DNA from: Chitinophaga pinensis DSM 2588
GTDB taxonomy: Bacteria > Bacteroidota > Bacteroidia > Chitinophagales > Chitinophagaceae
Assembly (NCBI RefSeq): GCF_000024005.1
Contig: NC_013132.1
Coordinates: 3,776,001-3,840,000, forward strand
Direction: 5' to 3'
DNA length: 64,000 nt
Notes under the pieces: model-generated
Databases searched by the model: none
Seen by the model: the letters and a program-made list of their open reading frames with translations, nothing else
Told to the model about the DNA's origin: nothing
Made by a program: the position numbers and the translations under genes
Shown here: in pieces, positions 33,276 through 40,900 of the stretch
Position numbering within the stretch: position 1 is the first letter of the stretch
Layout of the letters: every line of letters starts with the position of its first letter

Positions 33276-35021
33276 ATGACTACATTTGAAACTTTAGGCT
33301 TACAGGAGCCCATCTTAAAAGGAATCCAGGACCTGGGATTTATTGCACCTACGCCAATTCAGGAAAAAGCTATTCCTGTGTTATTGGGTGGTGACCGGGA
33401 CTTTGTAGGTTTGGCCCAGACGGGTACAGGAAAGACGGCAGCATTTGGCCTGCCGCTGTTACAGCAGATCGATATTAAACAACGTCATCCACAGGGATTG
33501 ATTTTGTGTCCAACACGTGAATTATGTTTGCAGATCACCAATGACCTGAAAAACTTCAGTAAACACCTGGGTGATGTAAGCATCGTAGCGGTGTATGGTG
33601 GTTCAAGCATCGTGCAGCAGCTGCGCGATCTGAAAAGAGGAGTGCACATCGTAGTGGCAACTCCCGGCCGTTTGCTCGATATCATCGAAAGAAAGGCAGT
33701 AAATTTTGCGAATGTACGTTATGTTGTACTGGATGAAGCAGATGAAATGCTGAATATGGGCTTCCAGGAAGACATCAATAATATATTATCCAATACGCCT
33801 GAAGAGAAAACCACCTGGTTGTTCTCAGCTACCATGCCTCAGGAAGTACGCCGCATTGCGCAGAAGTACATGTCAGATCCTTTCGAACTGACCGTAGGTA
33901 ATAAAAACAGCGGTAACGCTAACATCGAACACGAATACTACGTAGTACGTCCGCGTGAAAAATACGCAGCACTGAAACGTATCGTGGATTACAACCCTGA
34001 GATTTTTGGTATCATTTTTACCCGTACTAAAATAGAATCACAGGAAATCGCGGAATCACTTATCCGTGACGGTTATAATGCAGATGCCCTGCATGGTGAC
34101 CTGACGCAGCAGCAGCGTGATAAGGTAATGAAACGCTTCCGTGAAAAATCATTACAGGTACTGGTAGCAACGGACGTTGCAGCCCGTGGTATCGACGTTG
34201 ACAACGTAACACACGTAATCAACTACGAACTGCCTGATGATGTAGAAAACTACACACACCGTAGTGGTCGTACCGCACGTGCCGGTAAGTCTGGTATTTC
34301 CATCGCGATCATTACTGGTCGTGATACCGGAAAGATCCGTCAGATCGAAAGAGTGATCGGTAAGAAATTCACTAAAGTAGACGTGCCTGATGGTTTCGCA
34401 GTATGTGAAAAACAACTGTTCGGCCTCGTTCATAAAGTGCACAACGTAGTTGTAAACGAAGAGCAGATCGAACCATACCTGGAACGCATATTTGAAGAGT
34501 TTGCGTCCATGACCAAAGAAGAGATCATCAAACGCTTTGCTTCTCTTGAATTCAATCAGTTCCTGGAATATTATCAGGATGCACCTGATCTGAATGTGAA
34601 AGAAGAAAGAAGATCTGCTGAAGGTGGAGAACGCAGAAGTAGCAACGGTAAATTTACCCGTCTGTTTATCAACCTTGGTTCGGTAGATGACTTCACCCGT
34701 GGTGATATGTTACGTTACCTGTGCGACACCAGTGGTGTACGTGGTAACAAAATAGGTCGTATCGATCTGAAAGGTGTTTATTCCTTCTTCGAAGTAGAGA
34801 ATGATGTTGTGGAGAAATTCCAGCAGACCTTCAAGAAAGCAGAATACAATGGTCGTAGCGTACGTATCGAAATGTCTCAGGATGGCGATAAACGTCGTTC
34901 GGGTGGCGGTGGCCGTCCTCCACGTGAAGGTGGTAGCGGTGGCAGACGCTGGGAAGGTAGCAACAGCGGTGGCGCAGGCGCCGGTGGCAGCCGTGCTGGT
35001 GGTTTCAGAAAGAGATACTAG
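33276..35021 (+). CDS. deaD: DEAD-box RNA helicase (DeaD/CshA-like)
   Basis: 581 residues. All helicase motifs are present: Q motif FIAPTPIQEKAIP, motif I AQTGTGKTAAFG, Ia PTRELCLQI, II DEADEM, III FSATMP, and VI YTHRSGRTARAGKSG. After the two RecA-like domains (to about 370) come a helical region, a DbpA-type RNA-binding domain (about 455-530, RLFINLGSVDDFTRGDM) and a Gly/Arg-rich tail. This matches DeaD-class helicases involved in ribosome assembly and mRNA turnover, especially in the cold. Two leader hairpins may regulate it. Confidence 0.93.
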   Translation: MTTFETLGLQEPILKGIQDLGFIAPTPIQEKAIPVLLGGDRDFVGLAQTGTGKTAAFGLPLLQQIDIKQRHPQGLILCPTRELCLQITNDLKNFSKHLGDVSIVAVYGGSSIVQQLRDLKRGVHIVVATPGRLLDIIERKAVNFANVRYVVLDEADEMLNMGFQEDINNILSNTPEEKTTWLFSATMPQEVRRIAQKYMSDPFELTVGNKNSGNANIEHEYYVVRPREKYAALKRIVDYNPEIFGIIFTRTKIESQEIAESLIRDGYNADALHGDLTQQQRDKVMKRFREKSLQVLVATDVAARGIDVDNVTHVINYELPDDVENYTHRSGRTARAGKSGISIAIITGRDTGKIRQIERVIGKKFTKVDVPDGFAVCEKQLFGLVHKVHNVVVNEEQIEPYLERIFEEFASMTKEEIIKRFASLEFNQFLEYYQDAPDLNVKEERRSAEGGERRSSNGKFTRLFINLGSVDDFTRGDMLRYLCDTSGVRGNKIGRIDLKGVYSFFEVENDVVEKFQQTFKKAEYNGRSVRIEMSQDGDKRRSGGGGRPPREGGSGGRRWEGSNSGGAGAGGSRAGGFRKRY

Positions 35022-35049
35022 TCGGTAGACTGAAGTAATAATAATTGTG

Positions 35050-35093
35050 AGTCCGTAGGAGATAGTCTGACTATTTCTTACGGACTTTCTCTT
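35050..35093 (+). terminator. Terminator of the helicase gene
   Basis: The arms AGTCCGTA and TACGGACT enclose a nested AGATAGT/ACTATTT stem and are followed by TTCTCTTTTT. Confidence 0.7.
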
Positions 35094-35096
35094 TTT

Positions 35097-35210
35097 CAAT
35101 TAAGAATTAGGAATTAAGAATTAAGAATTGGAATGCAGCGTAGATCTTCACGGCAGTCTTTAATTCTTAATTCCTAATTCTTAATTCCTAATTCTTAATT
35201 CCTAATTTCT
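35097..35210. repeat. AATTAGGAATTA-family inverted repeat
   Basis: Two arms of 35-50 bases made of AATTAAG/AATTAGG units; 35102-35124 and 35160-35182 are perfect inverted copies over 23 bases. The 35-base centre includes AATGCAGCGTAGAT, nearly the same word as beside the left arm at 7.1 kb. Confidence 0.9.
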
Positions 35211-35276
35211 TTTCCGGTCTGATACTTGATGGTGTTAGTATTTAAGCTATATTGTTACTCTTAGCAGTACCCTATT

Positions 35277-37217
35277 ATGACAGTAAATAAAAAGTCGAAG
35301 TTACAGCCGGTAGTACCCTTTTCCCTGCTTTCCGCCAGGGATGTAGAACTGTTTCAGGAAGGAACTCACGCGCACCTGTATGAGAAATTCGGGGCGCATA
35401 CATTGGAATATGAAGGCGTAAAAGGAACTTATTTCGCTGTCTGGGCGCCTAATGCTGCATATGTATCCGTTATCGGAGATTTCAACGAATGGGATCATTA
35501 TAGTCACACTTTGTACCCGAGATGGGACAAGTCCGGCATATGGGAAGGCTTCATCCCACAGGTAAAAAAAGGCGCGCTCTATAAATATTTTATCCGATCC
35601 AATTCCGGGGAAGAACTGCGAAAAGGAGATCCTTACGCTAACTATTGGGAACAGCGTCCGTTGACGGCTTCTGTAACCTGGCAGCTGGATTATAAATGGA
35701 AAGACAAGCGCTGGATGGAACAGCGTCATAAACATAATAGCCTGGAAAGTCCTTTCAGTGTATATGAAGTACACCTGGGCTCCTGGCGCCGGCCTGATAA
35801 ATCTAATCACGAATTATTCTATACATACGCGGAAATAGCCGCCATGCTGGTACCTTACGTAAAGGATATGGGTTTCACCCATGTGGAACTGATGCCGGTC
35901 ATGGAGCATCCTTTTGATGGTTCCTGGGGATACCAGGGTACCGGTTATTATGCACCTACTTCAAGATACGGTTCTCCGCAGGATTTCATGGCTTTTGTCG
36001 ACGCATTTCATCATGCAGGTATAGGTGTCATCCTGGACTGGGTGCCTTCTCATTTCCCTTATGACGCCCATGGATTGTACAGATTCGATGGCGCGCATAC
36101 TTACGAGTATGCCGACATGCGTAAGGGCTATCATCCTGACTGGAACAGCTATATTTTCAACTATGCCCGTAGCGAGGTACGTTCATTCCTGCTCAGTAAT
36201 GCCGTATTCTGGCTGGAGAAATACCATATAGACGGGCTGCGGGTGGATGCCGTCGCCTCCATGATTCACCTGAATTACTCCCGTGAGGCAGGGGCATGGG
36301 AGCCCAATGAACTGGGAGGAGAGGAGAACCTGGAAGCAGTGTCGTTCCTGAAACATATGAATGAGACGATCTACAAATTGTTTCCGGATGTGCAGACGAT
36401 CGCAGAGGAATCTACCAACTTCTATGGCGTATCCCGACCTGTTTATATGGGTGGACTTGGATTTGGTATGAAATGGATGATGGGCTGGATGAATGATACC
36501 CTGGCTTATTTTAAGCGCGATCCTTATCACCGTAAATGGCACCAGGATCAGCTGACCTTCAGTATTGCCTATGCATTTACGGAGAATTTCATGCTGCCGC
36601 TCAGCCATGATGAAGTGGTACACGGTAAATCGCCTATGATGTATAAAATGCCGGGCGATGACTGGCAGAAGCTGGCCAACTTACGCCTGATGTACAGTTA
36701 TATGTTTACCCATCCTGGTACTAAACTGCTGTTCATGGGCGATGAATTCGGACAGACAACCGAGTGGAATTATAAATCAGAACTGGACTGGCATCTGCTG
36801 GAACACCTCTCTCACCAGGGCTTACAGCGGTACGTTAAAGCGCTGAATCACCTGTATACCTCCGAACCCGCATTATATATCAAACAATTCGAGTACTATG
36901 GCTTCGAATGGGTGAATGTATCGGATTATGATAATAGTATACTGGCCTATCTCCGTAAGAGCTACAAACCGGAAGAAGATATGCTGATCGTGCTCAATAT
37001 GACCCCGGCAGCCCATGAGCTGTATCAGTTAGGTATAGACGGCGGCGGCACATGGCAGGAGATTCTTAATAGCGATCACGCCGAGTTTTTTGGTAGTGGA
37101 GTAGTGAATGCAGGCATATTGGAGGCACAGGCGCTTCCCCTGAACGGAAAAACCCATTCTTTACAACTCCGCATCCCCCCGCTGGGCGCGAGTATTTTCA
37201 AAAGAGCAATAAAATAA
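35277..37217 (+). CDS. glgB: 1,4-alpha-glucan branching enzyme
   Basis: 646 residues. N-terminal CBM48 domain (about 35-130, YFAVWAPNAAYVSVIGDFNE), then the GH13 barrel: GVILDWVPSHFPYDAHGL (region I), GLRVDAVASMIHL with the catalytic Asp (II), IAEESTNFYGV with the catalytic Glu (III) and LPLSHDEVVHGK (IV), and a C-terminal beta domain ending about residue 645. It forms alpha-1,6 branches in glycogen. No other glg gene is in the window. Confidence 0.95.
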   Translation: MTVNKKSKLQPVVPFSLLSARDVELFQEGTHAHLYEKFGAHTLEYEGVKGTYFAVWAPNAAYVSVIGDFNEWDHYSHTLYPRWDKSGIWEGFIPQVKKGALYKYFIRSNSGEELRKGDPYANYWEQRPLTASVTWQLDYKWKDKRWMEQRHKHNSLESPFSVYEVHLGSWRRPDKSNHELFYTYAEIAAMLVPYVKDMGFTHVELMPVMEHPFDGSWGYQGTGYYAPTSRYGSPQDFMAFVDAFHHAGIGVILDWVPSHFPYDAHGLYRFDGAHTYEYADMRKGYHPDWNSYIFNYARSEVRSFLLSNAVFWLEKYHIDGLRVDAVASMIHLNYSREAGAWEPNELGGEENLEAVSFLKHMNETIYKLFPDVQTIAEESTNFYGVSRPVYMGGLGFGMKWMMGWMNDTLAYFKRDPYHRKWHQDQLTFSIAYAFTENFMLPLSHDEVVHGKSPMMYKMPGDDWQKLANLRLMYSYMFTHPGTKLLFMGDEFGQTTEWNYKSELDWHLLEHLSHQGLQRYVKALNHLYTSEPALYIKQFEYYGFEWVNVSDYDNSILAYLRKSYKPEEDMLIVLNMTPAAHELYQLGIDGGGTWQEILNSDHAEFFGSGVVNAGILEAQALPLNGKTHSLQLRIPPLGASIFKRAIK

Positions 37218-37287
37218 CCATATAAAGGTTGATGGTCCCGATATTAAGGATATATAAGAGTTTTTACTACTGTGTTAAACTTTTGTT

Positions 37288-37295
37288 TATTTTTG
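37288..37295 (+). promoter_or_regulatory. Candidate -7 element (TATTTTTG) for the DUF4382 gene
   Basis: Matches TANNTTTG, 75 bases before the ATG. The upstream half is not clear. Confidence 0.35.
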
Positions 37296-37369
37296 CTATC
37301 TAAATACTGCCTTACTCAGAGAAGTACTCTTCTGACGCGGCGTATTATTAACCATAAACCATTCTTTTT

Positions 37370-38266
37370 ATGAAGACCTATCTCCGAACCACCGGATGGG
37401 GACTAGCCGCATTATTGCTGTTGGCTTTCGTTTTCCATGCCTGCCAGAAGGACAATTCCGCGTCCTTGTCACCTGGTCCAGGGCAACAAAGACTAAACAT
37501 TTATTTGTCAGATGATCCGGGATTTTTCGACAACGTATTCCTGGACATCCGCAAGGTGCAGGTGTTGGTAGATACCTGCGAAACTACCCGCGGCAACGAC
37601 GACAACTGGGGCGATGATTATCACCGCTGCTGGTGGTGGGAAGACCGCCGCGACAACAAAGACAGTTGTCAGGTATGGGATTCTCTGGGTATCCGCGCAG
37701 GCGTATATGATGTACTGTCTCTGCGTAATGGTACCGACACGATCCTGGGCGATGGTATCGTTCCTAAGGGAAAGATCAAAAAGATCATGATCACCCTGGG
37801 CGACAACAATTACCTGGTAAAAGACAGTGTGACTTATCCGCTGAAGTCTGCTTCCGGACAGGTACGTCTGGTAATCCAGGTACGTCATGATGAGTGGGAA
37901 GAATTTTCAAACGGCAATTTCCGCCTCTGGCTGGACTTTGACGTAGACCGTTCTATTATCCAGACACGTAAGGGAGAGTTCTTACTGCGTCCGGTGATCC
38001 ATGTATTCACGGTGAAACAGACAGGTAGTATTTCTGGTAAAGTAAGTCCATGGCAGGCATTCCCTGTGATCACGGTTTATAATGATCAGGACACGGCTTA
38101 TGCATTACCATGGAAGAATGGAGAATACAAGCTGAGAGGATTGAAAGCAGGTACTTATAAAGTATTTGTGAATGCATCCAATGGCTACAAAGACACCACG
38201 GTGACGGGTGTTACGGTGAACAGAGGTGATAATACGAAAGTAGAAGAGATTAAGCTGAAGAAATAG
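37370..38266 (+). CDS. DUF4382-domain lipoprotein
   Basis: 298 residues. The leader WGLAALLLLAFVFHAC gives a lipobox with Cys at about 25. DUF4382 (about 42-195) starts RLNIYLSDDPGFFDNVFLDI and has an acidic/Trp-rich insert (GDDYHRCWWWEDRRDNKD). The last 80 residues form a carboxypeptidase-regulatory-like beta sandwich (GSISGKVSPWQAF ... RGLKAGTYKVFVNASNGY). It is expected on the cell surface or in the periplasm; function unknown. Confidence 0.87.
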   Translation: MKTYLRTTGWGLAALLLLAFVFHACQKDNSASLSPGPGQQRLNIYLSDDPGFFDNVFLDIRKVQVLVDTCETTRGNDDNWGDDYHRCWWWEDRRDNKDSCQVWDSLGIRAGVYDVLSLRNGTDTILGDGIVPKGKIKKIMITLGDNNYLVKDSVTYPLKSASGQVRLVIQVRHDEWEEFSNGNFRLWLDFDVDRSIIQTRKGEFLLRPVIHVFTVKQTGSISGKVSPWQAFPVITVYNDQDTAYALPWKNGEYKLRGLKAGTYKVFVNASNGYKDTTVTGVTVNRGDNTKVEEIKLKK

Positions 38267-38304
38267 GTAATTCAGGTTAAATCAAAAAATGACGACTATT
38301 TATA

Positions 38305-38338
38305 CCCGGCGCAACTTTGTTGTGCCGGTTTTTTTTTA
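38305..38338 (+). terminator. Terminator of the DUF4382 gene
   Basis: The arms CCGGCGCAAC and GTTGTGCCGG (one G-T pair) are followed by nine T. Confidence 0.8.
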
Positions 38339-38350
38339 TACCTACTTTTG
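38320..38350 (+). promoter_or_regulatory. Candidate promoter of the YwqK-like gene, overlapping a terminator
   Basis: TTG (38320-38322) lies in the 3' arm of the preceding terminator; 20 bases later comes TACTTTTG (38343-38350). The ATG is 14 bases further, so the leader would be very short. Confidence 0.5.
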
Positions 38351-38364
38351 CACAAATTAATCCT

Positions 38365-38979
38365 ATGAGAAAACTGAGTGTATTTTTAATGCTGCAATTC
38401 ATGGTCCTGGCGGCTTTTGCCCAGATGCCCAAGGTCCGGGTCAACAAGGTTGACGAGCAGCAGCGCAAACAAGGGGAATGGCAGGAGGAAATGCCTGAAG
38501 TCCGCGGAGAACCGGGTTATACCTGGGAGGGAAACTATGTCGATAACAAAAAAGAAGGAATATGGAAGAAATATGCCGTATCCGGAGGAATTATCGCAGA
38601 AGAAACCTACAAACACGACCAGCTGAATGGCTATGCACGTTATTTCTATCCAAACGGTAAGGTCAGCGCGGAAGGTGCTTTCGTGGCAATGGACATCAAC
38701 GGTGAAGTAGACTACTTCAGAATCGTGGATCCGATCACCGGAGATGAAAAATTCGAGGAAGTAAAAAGAGATGGCAGTTCCCAGCGTAATGGTATGTGGA
38801 AAGTATATGACGAAGATGGAAAGATGATGAAGGAATACTATAGACGCGGAGAGCCAGTGACAGAAGAAGAATTCGGAAAAGCGCCTGTAAAACCGGCTGC
38901 ATCGGAAAAACCTGCAACACCACCTGCACCACCTGCATTACCTCACCAGAACCAGAAGAAAAAGGGCAATAAAGGATAA
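38365..38979 (+). CDS. YwqK/MORN-repeat secreted protein
   Basis: 204 residues. Signal peptide (MRKLSVFLMLQFMVLAAFAQ), then repeated MORN-like units of the type Y-x-G-x-Y/W-x-x-G-x-x (YTWEGNYVDNKKEGIWKKY, DQLNGYARYFYPNGKVSAEG, GSSQRNGMWKVYDEDGKMMK) and a Pro/Ala/Lys-rich tail. Databases often label this fold antitoxin YwqK, but an exported single gene with no partner is not evidence for a toxin-antitoxin role. ATG 38365 gives the signal peptide. Confidence 0.82.
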   Translation: MRKLSVFLMLQFMVLAAFAQMPKVRVNKVDEQQRKQGEWQEEMPEVRGEPGYTWEGNYVDNKKEGIWKKYAVSGGIIAEETYKHDQLNGYARYFYPNGKVSAEGAFVAMDINGEVDYFRIVDPITGDEKFEEVKRDGSSQRNGMWKVYDEDGKMMKEYYRRGEPVTEEEFGKAPVKPAASEKPATPPAPPALPHQNQKKKGNKG

Positions 38980-39134
38980 TAGTTATCGGGTACTGTATCA
39001 AAAGTCTCAATAGAAATAAAGAGGGCACTAACAGCGAGCTGACTGTAGCAAATCAGAAGGTCTCATCACAATGAACAGAACAGACGAACCTACAATTTTG
39101 AAGTAAGTAACCAATCATCTAAGGAGAAATATTT

Positions 39135-39172
39135 TGGGCGCCCTGGTCATTATGACCGGGGCGCTTTTTATT
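39135..39172. terminator. Bidirectional terminator between the YwqK-like and PAP2 genes
   Basis: The arms GCGCCCTGGTCA and TGACCGGGGCGC are followed by TTTTTATTTT on the plus strand. It sits directly after the PAP2 stop on the minus strand. Confidence 0.75.
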
Positions 39173-39841
39173 TTATGCGGCATTTTTCTTTCTGCTCAGT
39201 GAGCCATCCCAGCGCGGATCCTTAAAGAATGACCAGGTACCGGACCATGTCAGCCAGATCAGGGTCACTACTGTTGCAACAATGGAACCACCTGTGACAT
39301 CTTCCAGGAAATGCTGGCTCATATACATGCGGGAATAAGCGACCAGCAGGGCAAAGAGCAGATAGAGATATCCCATCTTTTTATTGGGAGTGACATATGT
39401 CAGCACCATTGCGATGGTGAATGCGCAGGCGGTATGTCCTGAAGGGAAGCTGAAGTTATTGGTCAGGAGTTCCACATCAGGGACATAGTATATCGGACGT
39501 GTGTGCCCTGCGAAGTAAACGCTGGGTCTGGGCGCGCTAAAAAGATTTTTAAGAGATACATTAACGGCGGTGCTCAGGATAAGACCGGAGGCCATTAAAA
39601 CGCTGCTACGATAGCTGAAGAAAAGGAGCAGGAGGCATATGACTACAGCAGATACACCACTACCTAATTCAGTCATATAGGGAAAAAATACATCGCCGGC
39701 GGGGAAGTGCAGGCCATTGATGAAAAAGTAGATGTCTTCTTTGGAATAAAAAAGCCTGGCTGCCAGTACGAGTATCAGTATACCGAGATAGGGCAGGAGA
39801 AAGGGATAGAGGCGACGGGAATTAGCAATAAGTGTTTGCAA
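39173..39841 (-). CDS. PAP2-family membrane phosphatase
   Basis: 222 residues with about six helices. The three phosphatase motifs are complete: KNLFSAPRP (K-x6-RP), FSFPSGHTACAF (PSGH) and YSRMYMSQHFLEDV (SR-x5-H-x3-D). It probably dephosphorylates a lipid pyrophosphate such as undecaprenyl pyrophosphate, or phosphatidic acid. A stop codon lies four codons upstream, and no ATG precedes the first helix, so TTG 39841 is the likely start. Confidence 0.88.
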   Translation of the reverse strand: MQTLIANSRRLYPFLLPYLGILILVLAARLFYSKEDIYFFINGLHFPAGDVFFPYMTELGSGVSAVVICLLLLFFSYRSSVLMASGLILSTAVNVSLKNLFSAPRPSVYFAGHTRPIYYVPDVELLTNNFSFPSGHTACAFTIAMVLTYVTPNKKMGYLYLLFALLVAYSRMYMSQHFLEDVTGGSIVATVVTLIWLTWSGTWSFFKDPRWDGSLSRKKNAA

Positions 39842-39884
39842 AGGATGCTTGTTTTAACAATTAAATATATCTGGCAAATGTATA

Positions 39885-39930
39885 AAAAAAGGAACGCCTG
39901 GTATGTACTTAAATACTTACCAGGCGTTCC
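39885..39930 (-). terminator. Terminator of the KGG-protein gene
   Basis: Perfect 13-bp arms GGAACGCCTGGTA and TACCAGGCGTTCC; on the minus strand seven T follow, about 27 bases after the stop. Confidence 0.8.
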
Positions 39931-39956
39931 AGTTAAAGGAAAGAAACCGTGTTGTC

Positions 39957-40358
39957 TTACACCGATGAATTCGAACTATCTTTTTGTCTTTTTTTGTGAG
40001 CAGCTTCACCGCCTTTTTTGCCTATTTCAGCCATGTGCTGTCTGTTTCTGCTGACAGCTACTCCGCCTTTACGGCCTGCTTCGCGGGCTTCAGCGGAATT
40101 AAACTCGTGAGCAACACCCTGTGCGTGAGCTGCGCGTCCGCCTTTACTGGCTATAGCGCGTTGCATCGCTGCATCCATGGATGCGAAACCACGTTTATCT
40201 TTGCGGCTTGTTGTCGTTTTGTCTTCTGAGGGAGTTGAATGTTTGTTCTCTGCATGACTTCCATGTGCTGTTGATTCTCTTGATTCACGGTCTTGATTGA
40301 GGTTTTCCCTTTCCAGTTTGTCCTGCTCTGTGAAGTGATTGCTTTGTTCTGCAGCCAT
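39957..40358 (-). CDS. KGG-repeat general stress protein
   Basis: 133 residues, very hydrophilic. Four glycine-centred stress repeats are visible: AIASKGGRAAHAQG, AREAGRKGGVAVSRN and AEIGKKGGEAAHKK, with a preceding partial one; the N-terminal half is charged and low in complexity. This is the GsiB/KGG family, small hydrophilin-like proteins made in stress or stationary phase, possibly binding DNA or protecting proteins. It ends at a strong terminator. Confidence 0.88.
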   Translation of the reverse strand: MAAEQSNHFTEQDKLERENLNQDRESRESTAHGSHAENKHSTPSEDKTTTSRKDKRGFASMDAAMQRAIASKGGRAAHAQGVAHEFNSAEAREAGRKGGVAVSRNRQHMAEIGKKGGEAAHKKRQKDSSNSSV

Positions 40359-40900
40359 AAGAATGAATTTGAAAGGTTAAAAAATGGGTTCCATCTAACG
40401 TAGGAAATTGACTCTAATTCGTGAAAGTAGGCACAACTATTATGCCGCGTATGAAAGATCGGTTGTATAACGCATTGGATAACAACTTTACACGTTTAAA
40501 TTTCTCACATTTTTACAATAAGCGTGGAGTAGAATTGACAAACTGTAGCGTGAGAACGCCAATTGAAATTAGATAATAAAGAAAGTGAATGAAATGTTAA
40601 GAAATGTCACATTGACGATCGTGAAAATCCATTTGTAACGTGGCATTAACATAAACTGAGCCGTTCACAAAATTCGCATCTGTTCATTTTGTTCATTTTG
40701 GCTATACGACGTTTGTATGCTTTGTCTATAAGTTATAACATCCTAATTTTGGATAACTCTAAAGTTGGCATAGGTTATGAAAAGGCACTAAGATCTCAAT
40801 CTACAGTGCCCTTTTTTTTAAGTAGGGTTTAAAACTACAAAACCCAAATTCTGTGAAAGAATTTGGGTTTTATAATCAGTGAAAAGTCCACTTACTTCGT
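40359..40900. other. 540-bp intergenic region
   Basis: AT-rich with no convincing frame. It contains a plus-strand hairpin (40782-40820, GGCACT / AGTGCC then eight T) with no plus-strand gene before it, and the terminator of the GH31 gene. Confidence 0.6.
40842..40874 (-). terminator. Terminator of the GH31 gene
   Basis: The arms AAAACCCAAATTC and GAATTTGGGTTTT form a symmetric hairpin 27 bases after the minus-strand stop. Confidence 0.7.
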
